A stretch of 64,000 nt of DNA from Rhodococcus sp. H36-A4 (lineage in GTDB: Bacteria > Actinomycetota > Actinomycetes > Mycobacteriales > Mycobacteriaceae): contig NZ_JAPVLQ010000004.1 in NCBI RefSeq assembly GCF_027158005.1, positions 406,723 to 470,722 of the forward strand, given 5' to 3'. Position numbers and translations under genes: made by a program. This document shows, in pieces, positions 44,997-54,074 of the stretch. Each line of letters opens with the position of its first letter. Within the stretch, counting starts at the first letter, position 1. Below the pieces are notes generated by a model. It did not search any database and was not told where the DNA came from. It saw only the letters and a list, made by a program, of their open reading frames with translations.

Positions 44997-46373
44997 TTAC
45001 TTGTCTTGTTCACCCTCGGCAGAATCGCCTGCTGCAGGCTCTTCCTCGTCCGCGGGACTACCGAAAAGCTCTGCGGTGTCCACGGTCGCACCGGCCGTGT
45101 CGGTCACATTGACACGGTCTACGACCGAGGCCAAAGCCTTCCCACGACGTACATCGGCGAATATGGCGCCGAGCTGATTTGCCTGCTGCACCTGCTGGAT
45201 GAACTCCTCGGGCGAGATACCGTAGCGCTGCGCCTGGAAGATGATCCGCTCGGTGAGCTCGTCTTGACCGACCTGAGTCTGTTCTGCTTCGGCAATGGCA
45301 TCGAGGAGCAACTGCGTGCGCACCGACTTCTCGGCGGCTTCCTTGACGTCCTTGTCGAACTCTTCACGACTAGAACCCTGCGCCTCCAACATCTCGGCAA
45401 GCTTGGCTTCGTCGTGGTCGAGTCCATGGATGGCCTCGTGAAGCTGGGAGTCGACCTCGGCCTTGACGACAGCTTCCGGAGCCGGGATCTCGAGGGTCTC
45501 GAGAAGCGTCTCCAACACCTTGTCGCGGATCTGACCGGCCTGCTCGACCTTCTTCACTCGTTCGACGCGAGTCTTCAGATCGGCGATCAACTCTTCGAGG
45601 GTGTCGAACTCGCTGGCAAGCTGTGCGAACTCGTCGTCGGCCTCGGGAAGTTCGCGCTCCTTGACGGAGACGACCTTGACGGAGACCACTGCTTCCTTGC
45701 CTGCGAACTCTCCCGCAACGAGCGTGGAAGTGAAGTCCTTGGACTCGTCTACCGACACTCCGACGATGGCATCGTCCAAGCCTTCGATGAGCTGGCCCGA
45801 ACCGACCTCGTGGGACAAGCCGCTGGCCGAAGCCTCTTCGACGGTTTCACCGTCGACTGTGGCCGAGAGATCGATGGAGACGAAGTCTCCGGACTGCACG
45901 GGACGAGTCACACCGGTCAACGTGCCGAAGCGCTGGCGCAGCGACAACAGCTGCTCGTCTACCGCTTCGTCGGTGATTTCGAGGGGATCGACCGTGATGT
46001 CGATGGTCGAGTAGTCCGGCAGGGCGATCTCGGGACGGATGTCGACCTCGGCGGTGAAAGTGAGCTCCTCGCCGTCCTCGATCTTGGTGATCTCGATATC
46101 GGGCTGTCCGATGACCTTGATGTTCTCCGCAGAGACGGCTTCGGAATAGCGAGTGGGAAGGGCGTCGTTGACGACCTGCTCCAACACTGCTCCTCGTCCG
46201 ACTCGAGCTTCGAGCAGCTTCGCGGGAGCCTTGCCCGGGCGGAACCCCGGCAGGCGGATCTGCTGAGCGAGAGCCTTGTAGGCGCGGTCGAAATCAGGCT
46301 TGAGCTCCTCGAAGGGCACCTCAACGTTGATCCGGACTCGCGTCGGGCTGAGCTGCTCGACGGTGCTCTTCAC
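44997..46373 (-). CDS. tig: Trigger factor, ribosome-associated chaperone and prolyl isomerase
   Basis: A 458-residue chaperone at the ribosome exit. The N-terminal ribosome-binding domain has the signature [17 protein letters not shown], the FKBP-type isomerase domain spans about residues 155-245 ([15 protein letters not shown]), and a helical C-terminal domain and an acidic tail follow. The GTG at 46373 is preceded by AGGAG eight bases away and matches the family start [13 protein letters not shown]; the frame open upstream runs into tRNA-Pro. It lies just upstream of clpP1, the usual order. Confidence 0.97.
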   Translation of the reverse strand: MKSTVEQLSPTRVRINVEVPFEELKPDFDRAYKALAQQIRLPGFRPGKAPAKLLEARVGRGAVLEQVVNDALPTRYSEAVSAENIKVIGQPDIEITKIEDGEELTFTAEVDIRPEIALPDYSTIDITVDPLEITDEAVDEQLLSLRQRFGTLTGVTRPVQSGDFVSIDLSATVDGETVEEASASGLSHEVGSGQLIEGLDDAIVGVSVDESKDFTSTLVAGEFAGKEAVVSVKVVSVKERELPEADDEFAQLASEFDTLEELIADLKTRVERVKKVEQAGQIRDKVLETLLETLEIPAPEAVVKAEVDSQLHEAIHGLDHDEAKLAEMLEAQGSSREEFDKDVKEAAEKSVRTQLLLDAIAEAEQTQVGQDELTERIIFQAQRYGISPEEFIQQVQQANQLGAIFADVRRGKALASVVDRVNVTDTAGATVDTAELFGSPADEEEPAAGDSAEGEQDK

Positions 46374-46405
46374 GGGACATGCTCCTTTTGGTGGTCTTAC
46401 CTTGC

Positions 46406-46453
46406 TGTCTGGATCATCGTCTGCCTGGATCACCGTGTGTCTGGTCCACCGAA
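46406..46453. repeat. Three 16-bp tandem repeats upstream of tig
   Basis: The imperfect units begin at 46406, 46422 and 46438. Each has a core of CTGGATCA or CTGGTCCA followed by (T/C)CG. They lie 33-80 bp upstream of the tig GTG, in its promoter or leader. Function unknown. Confidence 0.6.
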
Positions 46454-46485
46454 CTAGCGGGCGACCCGGCGGTGATTCCTTGATC

Positions 46486-46514
46486 GAAGCCGGATCCGCA
46501 TTGGATCCGGCTTC
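46486..46514 (-). terminator. Hairpin after tRNA-Pro
   Basis: Perfect 12-bp arms GAAGCCGGATCC and GGATCCGGCTTC with a 5-nt loop start 5 bases past the tRNA 3' end on the minus strand. There is no T-run. Confidence 0.75.
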
Positions 46515-46519
46515 TCTTG

Positions 46520-46593
46520 TCGGGGTGACAGGAATTGAACCTGCGACCCTCCGCTCCCAAAGCGGATGCGCTACCAAGCTGCGCCACACCCCG
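46520..46593 (-). tRNA. tRNA-Pro (anticodon UGG)
   Basis: A 74-nt cloverleaf: acceptor stem CGGGGTG/CACCCCG with discriminator A, D stem GCGC/GCGC, anticodon stem TCCGC/GCGGA with loop TTTGGGA (anticodon TGG), and T arm GCAGG-TTCAATT-CCTGT. The 3' CCA is not encoded. Confidence 0.97.
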
Positions 46594-46613
46594 TCTACCG
46601 CACAAACCTACAG

Positions 46614-46675
46614 GCACCATTGAACAGCAAATACATGGACCTTGGAACAGCAGGTGCAGGACCCATTGAACAGTA
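46614..46675. repeat. Three iterated motifs upstream of tRNA-Pro
   Basis: Related words GCACCATTGAACAGCA, GGACCTTGGAACAGCA and GGACCCATTGAACAGTA start at 46614, 46637 and 46659, spaced 22-23 bp apart (about two helical turns). They sit 20-80 bp upstream of the minus-strand tRNA-Pro gene, where its promoter must be. Confidence 0.55.
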
Positions 46676-46739
46676 TGCACTATCTTGGGTCGTCAACGGG
46701 CCACTGTTACGGTGTCCACAGGTCGTGAGTACAGCCAAT

Positions 46740-46769
46740 TTGTAATCTCGAACCGAGGTTCTGTAGAGT
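46740..46769 (+). promoter_or_regulatory. Promoter of tRNA-Gly
   Basis: TTGTAA (46740-46745) and TAGAGT (46764-46769) are spaced by 18 bp and lie 48 bp upstream of the mature tRNA 5' end. Confidence 0.5.
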
Positions 46770-46817
46770 CTCATAACGCAAGCGGCGCAGATGGCGATCC
46801 CATCGAGTCGCTCGCAT

Positions 46818-46891
46818 GCCGATGTAGCTCAATGGTAGAGCCCCTGTCTTCCAAACAGGCTACGCGAGTTCGATTCTCGTCATCGGCTCCA
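46818..46891 (+). tRNA. tRNA-Gly (anticodon UCC)
   Basis: A 74-nt cloverleaf including an encoded CCA: acceptor stem GCCGATG/CATCGGC, D stem GCTC/GAGC, anticodon stem CCTGT/ACAGG with loop CTTCCAA (anticodon TCC), and T arm with TTCGATT. Confidence 0.97.
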
Positions 46892-46898
46892 GCAAAAA

Positions 46899-46932
46899 GC
46901 CCGGTCCTGTTCTTCATGGACCGGGCTTTTTT
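46899..46932 (+). terminator. Rho-independent terminator after tRNA-Gly
   Basis: Arms GCCCGGTCC (46899-46907) and GGACCGGGC (46918-46926) are followed by TTTTTT. An A-run before the stem extends it with A-T pairs. Confidence 0.92.
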
Positions 46933-46956
46933 GTATCTGCACTCTGCAAGTCCCCT

Positions 46957-47709
46957 TCAGATACGTATTCCGTCGTAGAGCGCCTGCGCCACTGCACGAT
47001 CGCCGACGATGTCGAGGCCGTCCAACGGTCGTCGACGCCAGAGAGTGAGCATCAGGTTCTGCGCAGAACCACGCAGCGCCACATCACCTTTCCGGTGTAG
47101 GCGAGATACTGCGACCTCGTCTCCGGTGAAGTCCAGGAACAACTCCGCATCGGTCCCGTCATCGGTGTGCACATGGACTGTTCGTCCCGCCACGGCAGGA
47201 ACCTTCTCGACGGGAAACCTTGTGAGAAACTGCTCCGCCCACTCGACTATTGCGTCCGCAGCACCGACTGGGTCGGCCGATTCGGGTTGTGGGCCCCCGC
47301 GCTCGTGCACCGCATCCTGGGCATCGAATCTGTGGACAGTCACCTCGTGTAGCTGCCTCCTGATCCAATAGTCGGCCGAATCGATCCCGGCCCACGTGGC
47401 AACTTCCTGCGCTGGATCTACGGCTCGATACGCCGCGAGCATGTGGGCGACGGACTCTCGATAGTCATCGAGGACTTGCGGTCCACGCTCCGGCTTTGCA
47501 ACGGATCCAACAACTTTCGCCATTCCATCGGATGCAGGCGTTTCGAGTGCAGCAACCGCCATCCGGTGCACGAAGTTGACATGGCGGATCAGCTTTTCCA
47601 CGGTCCAACCGGGCATCGACAGAACCGGCAACGCGAGGTCGTCGAGGGTCAGCGATGCCATCCGCTCGCACTCACGGGTCAGAAGTTCGAACTGCGGGAC
47701 TGAAGTCAT
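46957..47709 (-). CDS. Maleylpyruvate isomerase family mycothiol-dependent enzyme
   Basis: A 250-residue member of the actinobacterial DinB-like MDMPI family. The N-terminal four-helix bundle carries likely metal ligands: His in LIRHVNFVHRM, and the HEVTVHRFDAQDA segment with His, Glu/His and Asp. An MDMPI C-terminal domain (LFLDFTGDEVAV) follows. The family uses mycothiol as cofactor, but the substrate of most members is unknown. The ATG at 47709 (MTSVPQFELL) is the natural start. It stands alone between tRNA-Gly and the glycosylase gene. Confidence 0.85.
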   Translation of the reverse strand: MTSVPQFELLTRECERMASLTLDDLALPVLSMPGWTVEKLIRHVNFVHRMAVAALETPASDGMAKVVGSVAKPERGPQVLDDYRESVAHMLAAYRAVDPAQEVATWAGIDSADYWIRRQLHEVTVHRFDAQDAVHERGGPQPESADPVGAADAIVEWAEQFLTRFPVEKVPAVAGRTVHVHTDDGTDAELFLDFTGDEVAVSRLHRKGDVALRGSAQNLMLTLWRRRPLDGLDIVGDRAVAQALYDGIRI

Positions 47710-47811
47710 AGCGGCGATTCTCCCTCGCACAGGACATCTCCGCGCGCGTATCCGCCGCACCTCTGGGATGCGTCCGATTCGTCTGGACGACGGTGGAGAG
47801 CGAGGTGGTTG

Positions 47812-48609
47812 CTAACTCGCCTGACAGACCGGGCACCAGAACAGGTTTCTTGCCTGCATCACCGAATGCAGGATCGCGGTCCCACACACACGGCACGGAC
47901 GTCCCGCTTGGCGATAGACGTACGAGCGCGGCCGTTTCGCGTCGTATCCGACGTCGCCGTGGTCGTCTTCCGGCCGAATGGTGATGATCTTCCCGCGTCG
48001 GACACCGATGTTCATCAGGTCGACGAGGTCGAACCACAGCGCGTCCCATTCGGAATGGTCGAGATCCTTGCCAGGACGCATCGGATTGATCTCGTGGCGA
48101 AAAAGAATCTCGGCACGATAGACATTACCCACTCCCGCAAGGACCTTCTGATCCATCAGCAGAGTGCCGATAGCCGTGCGCGACTTCGCAATTCGTGCCC
48201 ACGCGCGTTCGGGGTCGGCGTCTTTTCGGATGGGGTCCGGTCCGAGCCGCGCCTTGAGTGCGTCGACTTGCTGCTCGGTGTATATCTCGCATGCGGTCGG
48301 GCCCCGCAGGTCGGTCCCGTACTGCTCCCCCACCATGCGCAAGCGCACTGCCCCGACCGGATCATCCAGCGGCACGGCCTGTTCGGTGAACTTCCCGTAC
48401 AGGCCCAAATGAATGTGCACGATCAAGTCGGATTCGTATCGGTGAAGAAGGTGCTTGCCCCACGCCTCTGCCGCGTGGAGAACAAGGCCGTCGATCAGCG
48501 CGGCGCCCGAGGCGAACCGTCCCTGAGGACTGCTCACCTCGACCGGCGCCCCGCCGAATCGTCGTTGATGCAACCGAGCCAGTCGGTGCAACGTGTGCCC
48601 TTCGGGCAC
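47812..48609 (-). CDS. nei: Fpg/Nei family DNA glycosylase/AP lyase
   Basis: A 265-residue base-excision repair enzyme. The N-terminus MPEGHTLHRLA gives the Pro/Glu catalytic pair of Nei-type enzymes after Met removal. KHLLHRYESDLIVHIHLGLYG, the helix-two-turn-helix GVGNVYRAEILF and a C-terminal zinc finger (CRVCG and CPVC) follow. It corresponds to Rv2464c (Nei1) in position and sequence as I remember it. It follows rpiB by 2 bp, so the two are co-transcribed. Confidence 0.93.
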   Translation of the reverse strand: MPEGHTLHRLARLHQRRFGGAPVEVSSPQGRFASGAALIDGLVLHAAEAWGKHLLHRYESDLIVHIHLGLYGKFTEQAVPLDDPVGAVRLRMVGEQYGTDLRGPTACEIYTEQQVDALKARLGPDPIRKDADPERAWARIAKSRTAIGTLLMDQKVLAGVGNVYRAEILFRHEINPMRPGKDLDHSEWDALWFDLVDLMNIGVRRGKIITIRPEDDHGDVGYDAKRPRSYVYRQAGRPCRVCGTAILHSVMQARNLFWCPVCQAS

Positions 48610-48611
48610 AG

Positions 48612-49115
48612 TTACGCAGGCTTCACATCGCCGCCGAGGGCTTCGCCCCCGGGTACTGCCGGAGCTACTCCACTGCGCTCGTACTCGGACAAGATGTCGA
48701 TGCGACGCTGATGACGTTCTTCACCGGAGAACGGTGTCGACAGGAAAGCGTCGACAATCGCCAGAGCCTCGGGAAGTGTGTGCATGCGCCCACCGATACC
48801 GATGAGCTGCGCATCGTTGTGCTCGCGCGCCAGTTTCGCGGTCTCGACGCTCCACGCCAATGCGCATCGTGCGCCCGGCACTTTGTTGGCTGCGATCTGC
48901 TCGCCGTTACCCGAACCACCGAGGACGAGACCACGGCTCCCCGGGTCGGCGACTACGCGGCGAGCGGCGTCGATACAGAACGCCGGGTAGTCGTCCACGG
49001 CGTCGTATTCGAATGCGCCGCAATCGACGGGATCGTGCCCGCTCGCGGTGAGATGTTCGATGATCTGATTTTTGAATTCGAGACCGGCATGGTCTGCCCC
49101 CAGGTATACGCGCAT
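48612..49115 (-). CDS. rpiB: Ribose-5-phosphate isomerase B
   Basis: A 167-residue RpiB of the LacA/RpiB type, interconverting ribose-5-phosphate and ribulose-5-phosphate. Motifs are MRVYLGADHAGLEFK, DCGAFEYDAVDDYPAFC, LGGSGNGEQIAANKVPGARCALAW and IGIGGRMH. The active-site base position carries Glu in SGNGEQ, as in mycobacteria. The start at 49115 is only 16 bp from the divergent DUF429 start. It is the first gene of an rpiB-nei pair. Confidence 0.96.
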   Translation of the reverse strand: MRVYLGADHAGLEFKNQIIEHLTASGHDPVDCGAFEYDAVDDYPAFCIDAARRVVADPGSRGLVLGGSGNGEQIAANKVPGARCALAWSVETAKLAREHNDAQLIGIGGRMHTLPEALAIVDAFLSTPFSGEERHQRRIDILSEYERSGVAPAVPGGEALGGDVKPA

Positions 49116-49118
49116 GCC

Positions 49119-49124
49119 TAGAGT
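49119..49124 (+). promoter_or_regulatory. -10 box of the DUF429 gene (leaderless)
   Basis: TAGAGT ends seven bases before the GTG at 49132 and begins four bases before the divergent rpiB ATG, so promoters for the two genes must overlap each other's coding starts. Confidence 0.55.
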
Positions 49125-49131
49125 CTGACAG

Positions 49132-49809
49132 GTGGGAGTGCGCGCTGAAAAAACGGTTGCCGGAGTCGACGGCGCAAAGGGCGAATGGGTTGTCGCGATT
49201 TTCGACGGCACAGTCGTCGAGTGGAGTGTCGCGGCCGATGTCGATGCTGTTCTCGAGACGACCGCGCGACGCTCGGTGGTCGCGGTGGATATGCCGCTGT
49301 CGATGCCGGAGGAGTCGTATCGGATCAGTGAGCTCGCGGCGAAGGCATTTCTGGGCCCGGCGCGGTCGTCGATCTTCCACACGCCGGTATCTGAGGTACT
49401 CGACGCCGAGGACTACCGCGAGGCATGCGACATCTCGCGTCGGATCACGGGCAAGGCGATCAGTAAACAGACCTGGCACCTACTGCCTTCGGTGCGGGCG
49501 TGGCGGGCAGCTGAGTTCGACCCCGATCGCGTCGTCGAGGTTCATCCCGAATGTTCGTTCCGTGCAATGGCGCCGACGACTGCTTTCGCGTCGAAGAAGA
49601 CCGGACGCGGTGCAGGTCAACGAATGGCGGTATTGTCGACCTGGATCGACCCACACAATCTTGCCGTGGGCCTCGCCGAGCTACCGCCAGGCCCCGCGCT
49701 CGACGACGCGTTGGATGCGGCTGCAGCCGCGTGGTCGGCGTGGCGGTACAGCCAGGGAAAACACCGCACTTTCGGGTCGACGCACGGTCCGGATCGCATC
49801 GTTTACTGA
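49132..49809 (+). CDS. DUF429 family protein
   Basis: A 225-residue protein matching the DUF429 (predicted RNase-H-like nuclease) family. It has VAGVDGAKGEWVVAIFDG at the N-terminus (Asp in the first strand), VVAVDMPLSMPE in the middle, and EVHPECSFRAM, with DDALDAAAAAWSAWRY at the end carrying a late acidic pair. These acidic residues could form an RNase-H-type metal site. The GTG start at 49132 is supported by a -10 box seven bases before it. It is inserted, relative to the M. tuberculosis order I remember, between rpiB and the Rv2466c homologue. Function unknown. Confidence 0.85.
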   Translation: MGVRAEKTVAGVDGAKGEWVVAIFDGTVVEWSVAADVDAVLETTARRSVVAVDMPLSMPEESYRISELAAKAFLGPARSSIFHTPVSEVLDAEDYREACDISRRITGKAISKQTWHLLPSVRAWRAAEFDPDRVVEVHPECSFRAMAPTTAFASKKTGRGAGQRMAVLSTWIDPHNLAVGLAELPPGPALDDALDAAAAAWSAWRYSQGKHRTFGSTHGPDRIVY

Positions 49810-49817
49810 TCCGGACC
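49786..49817 (+). terminator. Hairpin overlapping the DUF429 stop codon
   Basis: Perfect 10-bp arms GGTCCGGATC (49786-49795) and GATCCGGACC (49808-49817) with a 12-nt loop. The stop codon lies at the base of the second arm. It separates two convergent genes. Confidence 0.65.
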
Positions 49818-49837
49818 ACGCGCCGTAGGACTGACCT

Positions 49838-50455
49838 CTAATCGAACTGCGGATCCTCGTCACGAGATCTCTTGAGCTCGAAGAAGTGCGGGTACGAAGC
49901 GAAGATCACCGAGGCGTCCCACAGCTTGCCTGCCTCCTCCCCGCGCGGGATTCGTGAGAGGACCGGGCCGAAGAATGCGACACCGTTGACGTGGATGGTG
50001 GGAGTACCGACGTCGGGCCCGACCTTGTCCATTCCAGCGTGGTGGCTGGTGCGCAGGTCATCGTCGTAGTCGGTACTTTCGGCCGCTTGTGCCAACTCCG
50101 CGGGCAGTCCGAGCTCGGCGAGTGACTGCTCGATGACCTCGGTGAAGTCCTTGTTGCCTTCGTTGTGGATGCGAGTGCCCATCGCGGTGTAGAGCGGGAG
50201 CAGAATTTGATCCCCTTCGGCGCGGGCCGCAGCAATCGCAACGCGGACGGGTCCCCACGCAGACTTCATCATCTCGACGTATTCCTCGGGCAGATCCTTG
50301 TCTTCGTTGAGAACTGCCAGGCTCATCACGTGGAAGTTGGCTTCGATGTCGCGCACCTGCTGGACCTCGAGGATCCATCGCGAGGTAATCCAGCACCACG
50401 GACACAGTGGGTCGAACCAGAAATCCGCGGTGTCCTTTTGAGCACTATCGGTCAC
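49838..50455 (-). CDS. DsbA-family oxidoreductase, mycothiol-dependent nitroreductase type (Rv2466c-like)
   Basis: A 205-residue thioredoxin-fold protein with active site Cys18-Pro-Trp-Cys21 ([10 protein letters not shown]) and the cis-proline region [10 protein letters not shown]. Rv2466c of M. tuberculosis, the apparent counterpart, is a mycothiol-linked oxidoreductase that reduces nitro compounds. The GTG at 50455 has AAGGAG six bases upstream; the open frame beyond it overlaps pepN on the other strand and is not coding. It is divergent from pepN with about 150 bp between. Confidence 0.9.
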   Translation of the reverse strand: MTDSAQKDTADFWFDPLCPWCWITSRWILEVQQVRDIEANFHVMSLAVLNEDKDLPEEYVEMMKSAWGPVRVAIAAARAEGDQILLPLYTAMGTRIHNEGNKDFTEVIEQSLAELGLPAELAQAAESTDYDDDLRTSHHAGMDKVGPDVGTPTIHVNGVAFFGPVLSRIPRGEEAGKLWDASVIFASYPHFFELKRSRDEDPQFD

Positions 50456-50609
50456 GTGAGGCTCCTTCGAAGTTTCGTTGACGAGTTGACGTGGGGTCAA
50501 ACGACGGCGGCTAGCCACGAATTCCGCCGACGCCTGAACCAGCATGCCCGACCCTCGACGTGATGGGATGGTGGCACTACTCATTCCTACTCGAGAAGGT
50601 GCCAATTCT

Positions 50610-53183
50610 GTGGTTGCTCCCAATCTGACTCGCGACCAAGCTGCCGAACGCTCGACTGTCATCGGCACTTCGGCGTATTCGATAGTGCTGGATCTGACCG
50701 ACGGGTCGGGCAATGCCAGCGAGAAGACATTTCTGTCGACCACCACGATCACCTTCACCGCCACCGCGGATGCCTCGACCTTCGTAGACATCATTGCCGG
50801 CCGAATAAGGTCGGCCACGCTCAATGGATCTGCACTCGATGTCTCCGGCTACGACGAGGAGACCGGAATTGCGTTGACGGATCTCGCCGAGAAAAATGTA
50901 TTGGTTCTCGAAGCCGACTGTGTCTATTCGCACACCGGTGAAGGATTGCACCGATTCGTCGACCCTTCCGACGGTTCGATCTACCTGTATTCGCAATTCG
51001 AGACAGCAGACGCCAAACGGATGTTCGCGTGCTTCGATCAGCCGGACTTGAAAGCCACGTTCGATCTCGAGGTCACTGCTCCCGAGAGTTGGAAGATCAT
51101 CTCCAACGCCCCCCACGCATCGGAACCTACTGCGGGCAAGCACTCGTTCGAGACGACGCCGCTGTTGAGCACGTATCTCGTCGCCCTGATCGCCGGGCCG
51201 TACGCCGAGTGGACCGACACCTACAGCGATGAGCACGGCACGATCCCGCTGGGTCTGTACTGCCGCGCCTCGCTTGCGGAGCACCTGGACGTCGAGCGAC
51301 TGTTCACCGAGACCAAGCAGGGTTTCGGCTTCTATCACGCGAACTTCGGCACTCCGTATGCGTTCGGCAAGTACGACCAGCTGTTCGTCCCGGAATTCAA
51401 CGCCGGCGCGATGGAGAACGCAGGTGCGGTGACATTCCTGGAGGACTACGTCTTCCGTTCCAAGGTCACGCGCTACTCCTACGAGCGTCGCTCGGAGACG
51501 ATCCTGCACGAGATGGCCCACATGTGGTTCGGGGACCTCGTGACCATGACGTGGTGGGATGACCTCTGGCTCAACGAATCCTTCGCGACCTTTGCATCGG
51601 TGCTGTGCCAGACCGAGGCGACCGAGTACACGAATGCGTGGACGACGTTCGCAACCGTCGAGAAGGCGTGGGCTTACCGCCAGGACCAGTTGCCGTCCAC
51701 ACATCCGATCGCGGCGGATATCCCCGACCTCGCTGCGGTCGAGGTCAATTTCGACGGCATCACCTACGCCAAGGGCGCAAGCGTTCTCAAGCAGCTGGTC
51801 GCCTACGTGGGCAAGGAGGAATTTCTCGCCGGTCTCCGCAGCTACTTCGTCGACCACGCATTCGCAAACGCCACCTTCGCCGACCTTCTGGCTGCGCTCG
51901 AACACTCCTCGGGCCGCGACTTGTCGGATTGGGGCAACCAGTGGCTGCGTACCACCGGACTGAACACGCTGAGCCCCGACTTCGACGTCGATGCCGACGG
52001 CAATTTCACTCGATTCGCAGTCGTGCAGAGCGGTGCCGCTCCCGGTGCCGGTGAGCGCCGCATCCACCGTATTGCGGTAGGGATCTACGACGACGTCGAC
52101 GGAAAGCTGGTCCGAACCGACCGCGTCGAGCTCGATGTGGATGCGGCCGAAAGCACCGATGTCCCGAGCCTGATCGGCGTGTCACGGGGCAAGATCGTTC
52201 TCGTCAACGACGACGACCTCACGTACTGCTCGGTGCGTCTCGACCCCGAGTCCTTGGCAACTCTGATCGCGCGCATCGGCGACATCTCCGAATCACTCCC
52301 CCGGACCTTGGCTTGGTCGGCGGCGTGGGAGATGACCCGCTCAGCCGAACTGAAGGCTCGCGACTTCTTTGCACTCGTCCAACGGGGCATTTCCGCCGAG
52401 ACCGAGGTCGGCGTCGTGCAGCGGTTGTTGTTACAGGCTCAGACAGCGATCAACAGCTACGCGGATCCAGCGTGGGCGAAGGAACATGGTCAGTCAGAAT
52501 TCGCAGACTTGGTACTCGGGCTCGCCCGCGCCGCGGACGCCGGTTCCGATCACCAGCTGGCATTCGTCAACTCACTGACGGGTGCGTCGCTGTCCGAGCG
52601 CCACGTCGCTCTCCTGCAGGCACTTCTCGACGGAGATGTGAGCGGCCAAGGTCTCGACGGGCTGGACATCGATACCGACCTCCGCTGGCGCCTCATTTCT
52701 GCTCTGGCGGGCGCTGGGGCTATCGACAACACCGGTCTCGAATCCCCGGTCATCGATGCCGAGGCTGCACGTGACAACACCGCAGCGGGCGCCCGTTCGG
52801 CCGCTGCAGCTCGCACTGTCAGGCCCGACAGTGCAGTAAAAGAACAGGCATGGGCGACGGTTGTCGACGATGACTCGGTCCCGAACATCACCGCGCGCTC
52901 GATCATCGGCGGTTTCGCCGGGCCCGATCAGTCGAAATTGCTAGCGCCGTACGTGGACCGCTACTTCGATGCGATCAGTGATGTGTGGGCACGGCGGTCG
53001 AGTGAGGTTGCCCAGACAGTGGTCATCGGGCTCTACCCATCTTGGTCGATCAGTGCCGAATCTGTCGCGGCAGCGGATCGATTCTTGGGCGGGGATCTAC
53101 CACCTGCTCTCCGCCGTCTCGTGATCGAGGGACGCGCAGGGATCGTGCGTTCACTCGCAGCGCGAGAGTTCGACGCCCAGTAG
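50610..53183 (+). CDS. pepN: Aminopeptidase N (M1 family)
   Basis: An 857-residue zinc aminopeptidase. GAMENAG is at residues 266-272 and the zinc site [10 protein letters not shown] starts at 300, with the third ligand Glu in NESFATFAS. An ERAP-like C-terminal helical domain follows. I chose the GTG at 50610 ([15 protein letters not shown]), which aligns with the Rv2467 start as I remember it and has GAGAAGG about 10 bases upstream; ATGs at 50544 and 50568 are in frame. A perfect inverted repeat follows the stop. Confidence 0.95.
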   Translation: MVAPNLTRDQAAERSTVIGTSAYSIVLDLTDGSGNASEKTFLSTTTITFTATADASTFVDIIAGRIRSATLNGSALDVSGYDEETGIALTDLAEKNVLVLEADCVYSHTGEGLHRFVDPSDGSIYLYSQFETADAKRMFACFDQPDLKATFDLEVTAPESWKIISNAPHASEPTAGKHSFETTPLLSTYLVALIAGPYAEWTDTYSDEHGTIPLGLYCRASLAEHLDVERLFTETKQGFGFYHANFGTPYAFGKYDQLFVPEFNAGAMENAGAVTFLEDYVFRSKVTRYSYERRSETILHEMAHMWFGDLVTMTWWDDLWLNESFATFASVLCQTEATEYTNAWTTFATVEKAWAYRQDQLPSTHPIAADIPDLAAVEVNFDGITYAKGASVLKQLVAYVGKEEFLAGLRSYFVDHAFANATFADLLAALEHSSGRDLSDWGNQWLRTTGLNTLSPDFDVDADGNFTRFAVVQSGAAPGAGERRIHRIAVGIYDDVDGKLVRTDRVELDVDAAESTDVPSLIGVSRGKIVLVNDDDLTYCSVRLDPESLATLIARIGDISESLPRTLAWSAAWEMTRSAELKARDFFALVQRGISAETEVGVVQRLLLQAQTAINSYADPAWAKEHGQSEFADLVLGLARAADAGSDHQLAFVNSLTGASLSERHVALLQALLDGDVSGQGLDGLDIDTDLRWRLISALAGAGAIDNTGLESPVIDAEAARDNTAAGARSAAAARTVRPDSAVKEQAWATVVDDDSVPNITARSIIGGFAGPDQSKLLAPYVDRYFDAISDVWARRSSEVAQTVVIGLYPSWSISAESVAAADRFLGGDLPPALRRLVIEGRAGIVRSLAAREFDAQ

Positions 53184-53202
53184 TGAGGCACTGACAACGA
53201 AA

Positions 53203-53245
53203 ACATGTGCCGTTCGATCGACTGATTCGATCGAACGGCACATGT
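53203..53245. terminator. Perfect 19-bp inverted repeat between pepN and the DUF5130 gene
   Basis: The arms at 53203-53221 and 53227-53245 are exact complements over 19 bp around the 5-nt loop CTGAT. The left arm begins ACATGTGCCGTTCG. It lies between convergent genes and can terminate both directions. There is no T-run. Confidence 0.82.
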
Positions 53246-53282
53246 GCTTCGAGGCGGGAAGCCCGGCTGGCCGGCTGACTGT

Positions 53283-53774
53283 TTACGGGCTGACGATGGC
53301 CGCACTCATGACTCGCACCGAGCTGACGAGTCCGTCGATGAGGTTGCCTTCACGGAAAGGGCCGATCGCTGCGGTGATCCCGAGCTGTGCGACTCGATCG
53401 GTGGCGCGATCCGATACGCGGCGACCGGTACGGATCTCGATTGCTTTACGGATGGGATCGACTGCAATGAGCAGTGACCGAACTGCATCGGGGGTGCTGG
53501 GGAATACGGCGTCCGCGCCTGCGGCCACATCCTCACCCAAGTCTCCGACATAGATGTTGAAGCGGATCTGGGTTGCGCGAGTGGCTTCGGCCAGCGCGTC
53601 GTCGATTGCGACGAGGTCCTGAGTTGCGAAGGGAAGCTGGTCAGGGTTCGGGTCGCCGAACTGATGGACCGCAGAAATGCGGCCGCTGGACGTCCGTGCC
53701 GCACCGTAAGGCAGGTTGTCGACGATGCCATCCGTGACAGCGACATCCGTGCGAGTCAATTCACCACTTGCCAC
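53283..53774 (-). CDS. DUF5130 family protein (Rv2468c-like)
   Basis: A 163-residue actinobacterial protein with no signal peptide, related to the DUF5130/TPM-domain group, with segments IDDALAEATRATQIRFNIYVGDLG and AVDPIRKAIEIRTGRRVSDRATDRVAQLGI. Its GTG at 53774 has GGAGG eight bases upstream and overlaps the end of the small membrane protein gene by 14 bp, so the two are coupled. The place next to pepN matches Rv2468c. Function unknown. Confidence 0.82.
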   Translation of the reverse strand: MASGELTRTDVAVTDGIVDNLPYGAARTSSGRISAVHQFGDPNPDQLPFATQDLVAIDDALAEATRATQIRFNIYVGDLGEDVAAGADAVFPSTPDAVRSLLIAVDPIRKAIEIRTGRRVSDRATDRVAQLGITAAIGPFREGNLIDGLVSSVRVMSAAIVSP

Positions 53775-54012
53775 TTGCCGAACCTCCGATCGAATCAGCT
53801 GTAGCAGCGGCGTGCGAACCGTGACCGCCGTGTGGCGTCACCTCGTCCGTTGCGCTCCACAGCACTGAGCCACTAACCCACGGGTCGGACAGGCGGTAGG
53901 GGGTGATGTCCAATCCGGGCTGCCTTTTCGCCAGGAAAGACAACGCACCGACGATTCCGACAATCGCGATCGGAATCACCCCGAATATCAGCAGAGTCTC
54001 CAGAATGCTCAC
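53761..54012 (-). CDS. Small single-pass membrane protein
   Basis: An 83-residue protein with one N-terminal membrane helix (ETLLIFGVIPIAIVGIVGALSFLA, about residues 4-27) and a polar, histidine/glycine-containing tail (TPHGGHGSHAAA). The GTG at 54012 follows a TACCGT box by eight bases, implying a leaderless transcript. The long frame upstream lies over the HNH gene end and is not coding. It is conserved in position next to Rv2468c/Rv2469c-type genes. Function unknown. Confidence 0.78.
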   Translation of the reverse strand: MSILETLLIFGVIPIAIVGIVGALSFLAKRQPGLDITPYRLSDPWVSGSVLWSATDEVTPHGGHGSHAAATADSIGGSASGKW

Positions 54013-54074
54013 AGGACAAGACGGTAGTCGACTTTTCCCTGCAGGTCGACGCCGGGTTCCACCGGTGTCGCGAG

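Noticed and set aside
45006..46457. 483-codon open frame opposite tig
   Set aside because: It mirrors the trigger factor gene, shows no start context and gives a leucine/aspartate-rich sequence typical of antisense frames.
50577..52067. 496-codon open frame opposite pepN
   Set aside because: It is a shadow of the M1 peptidase, whose catalytic motifs are intact on the plus strand.
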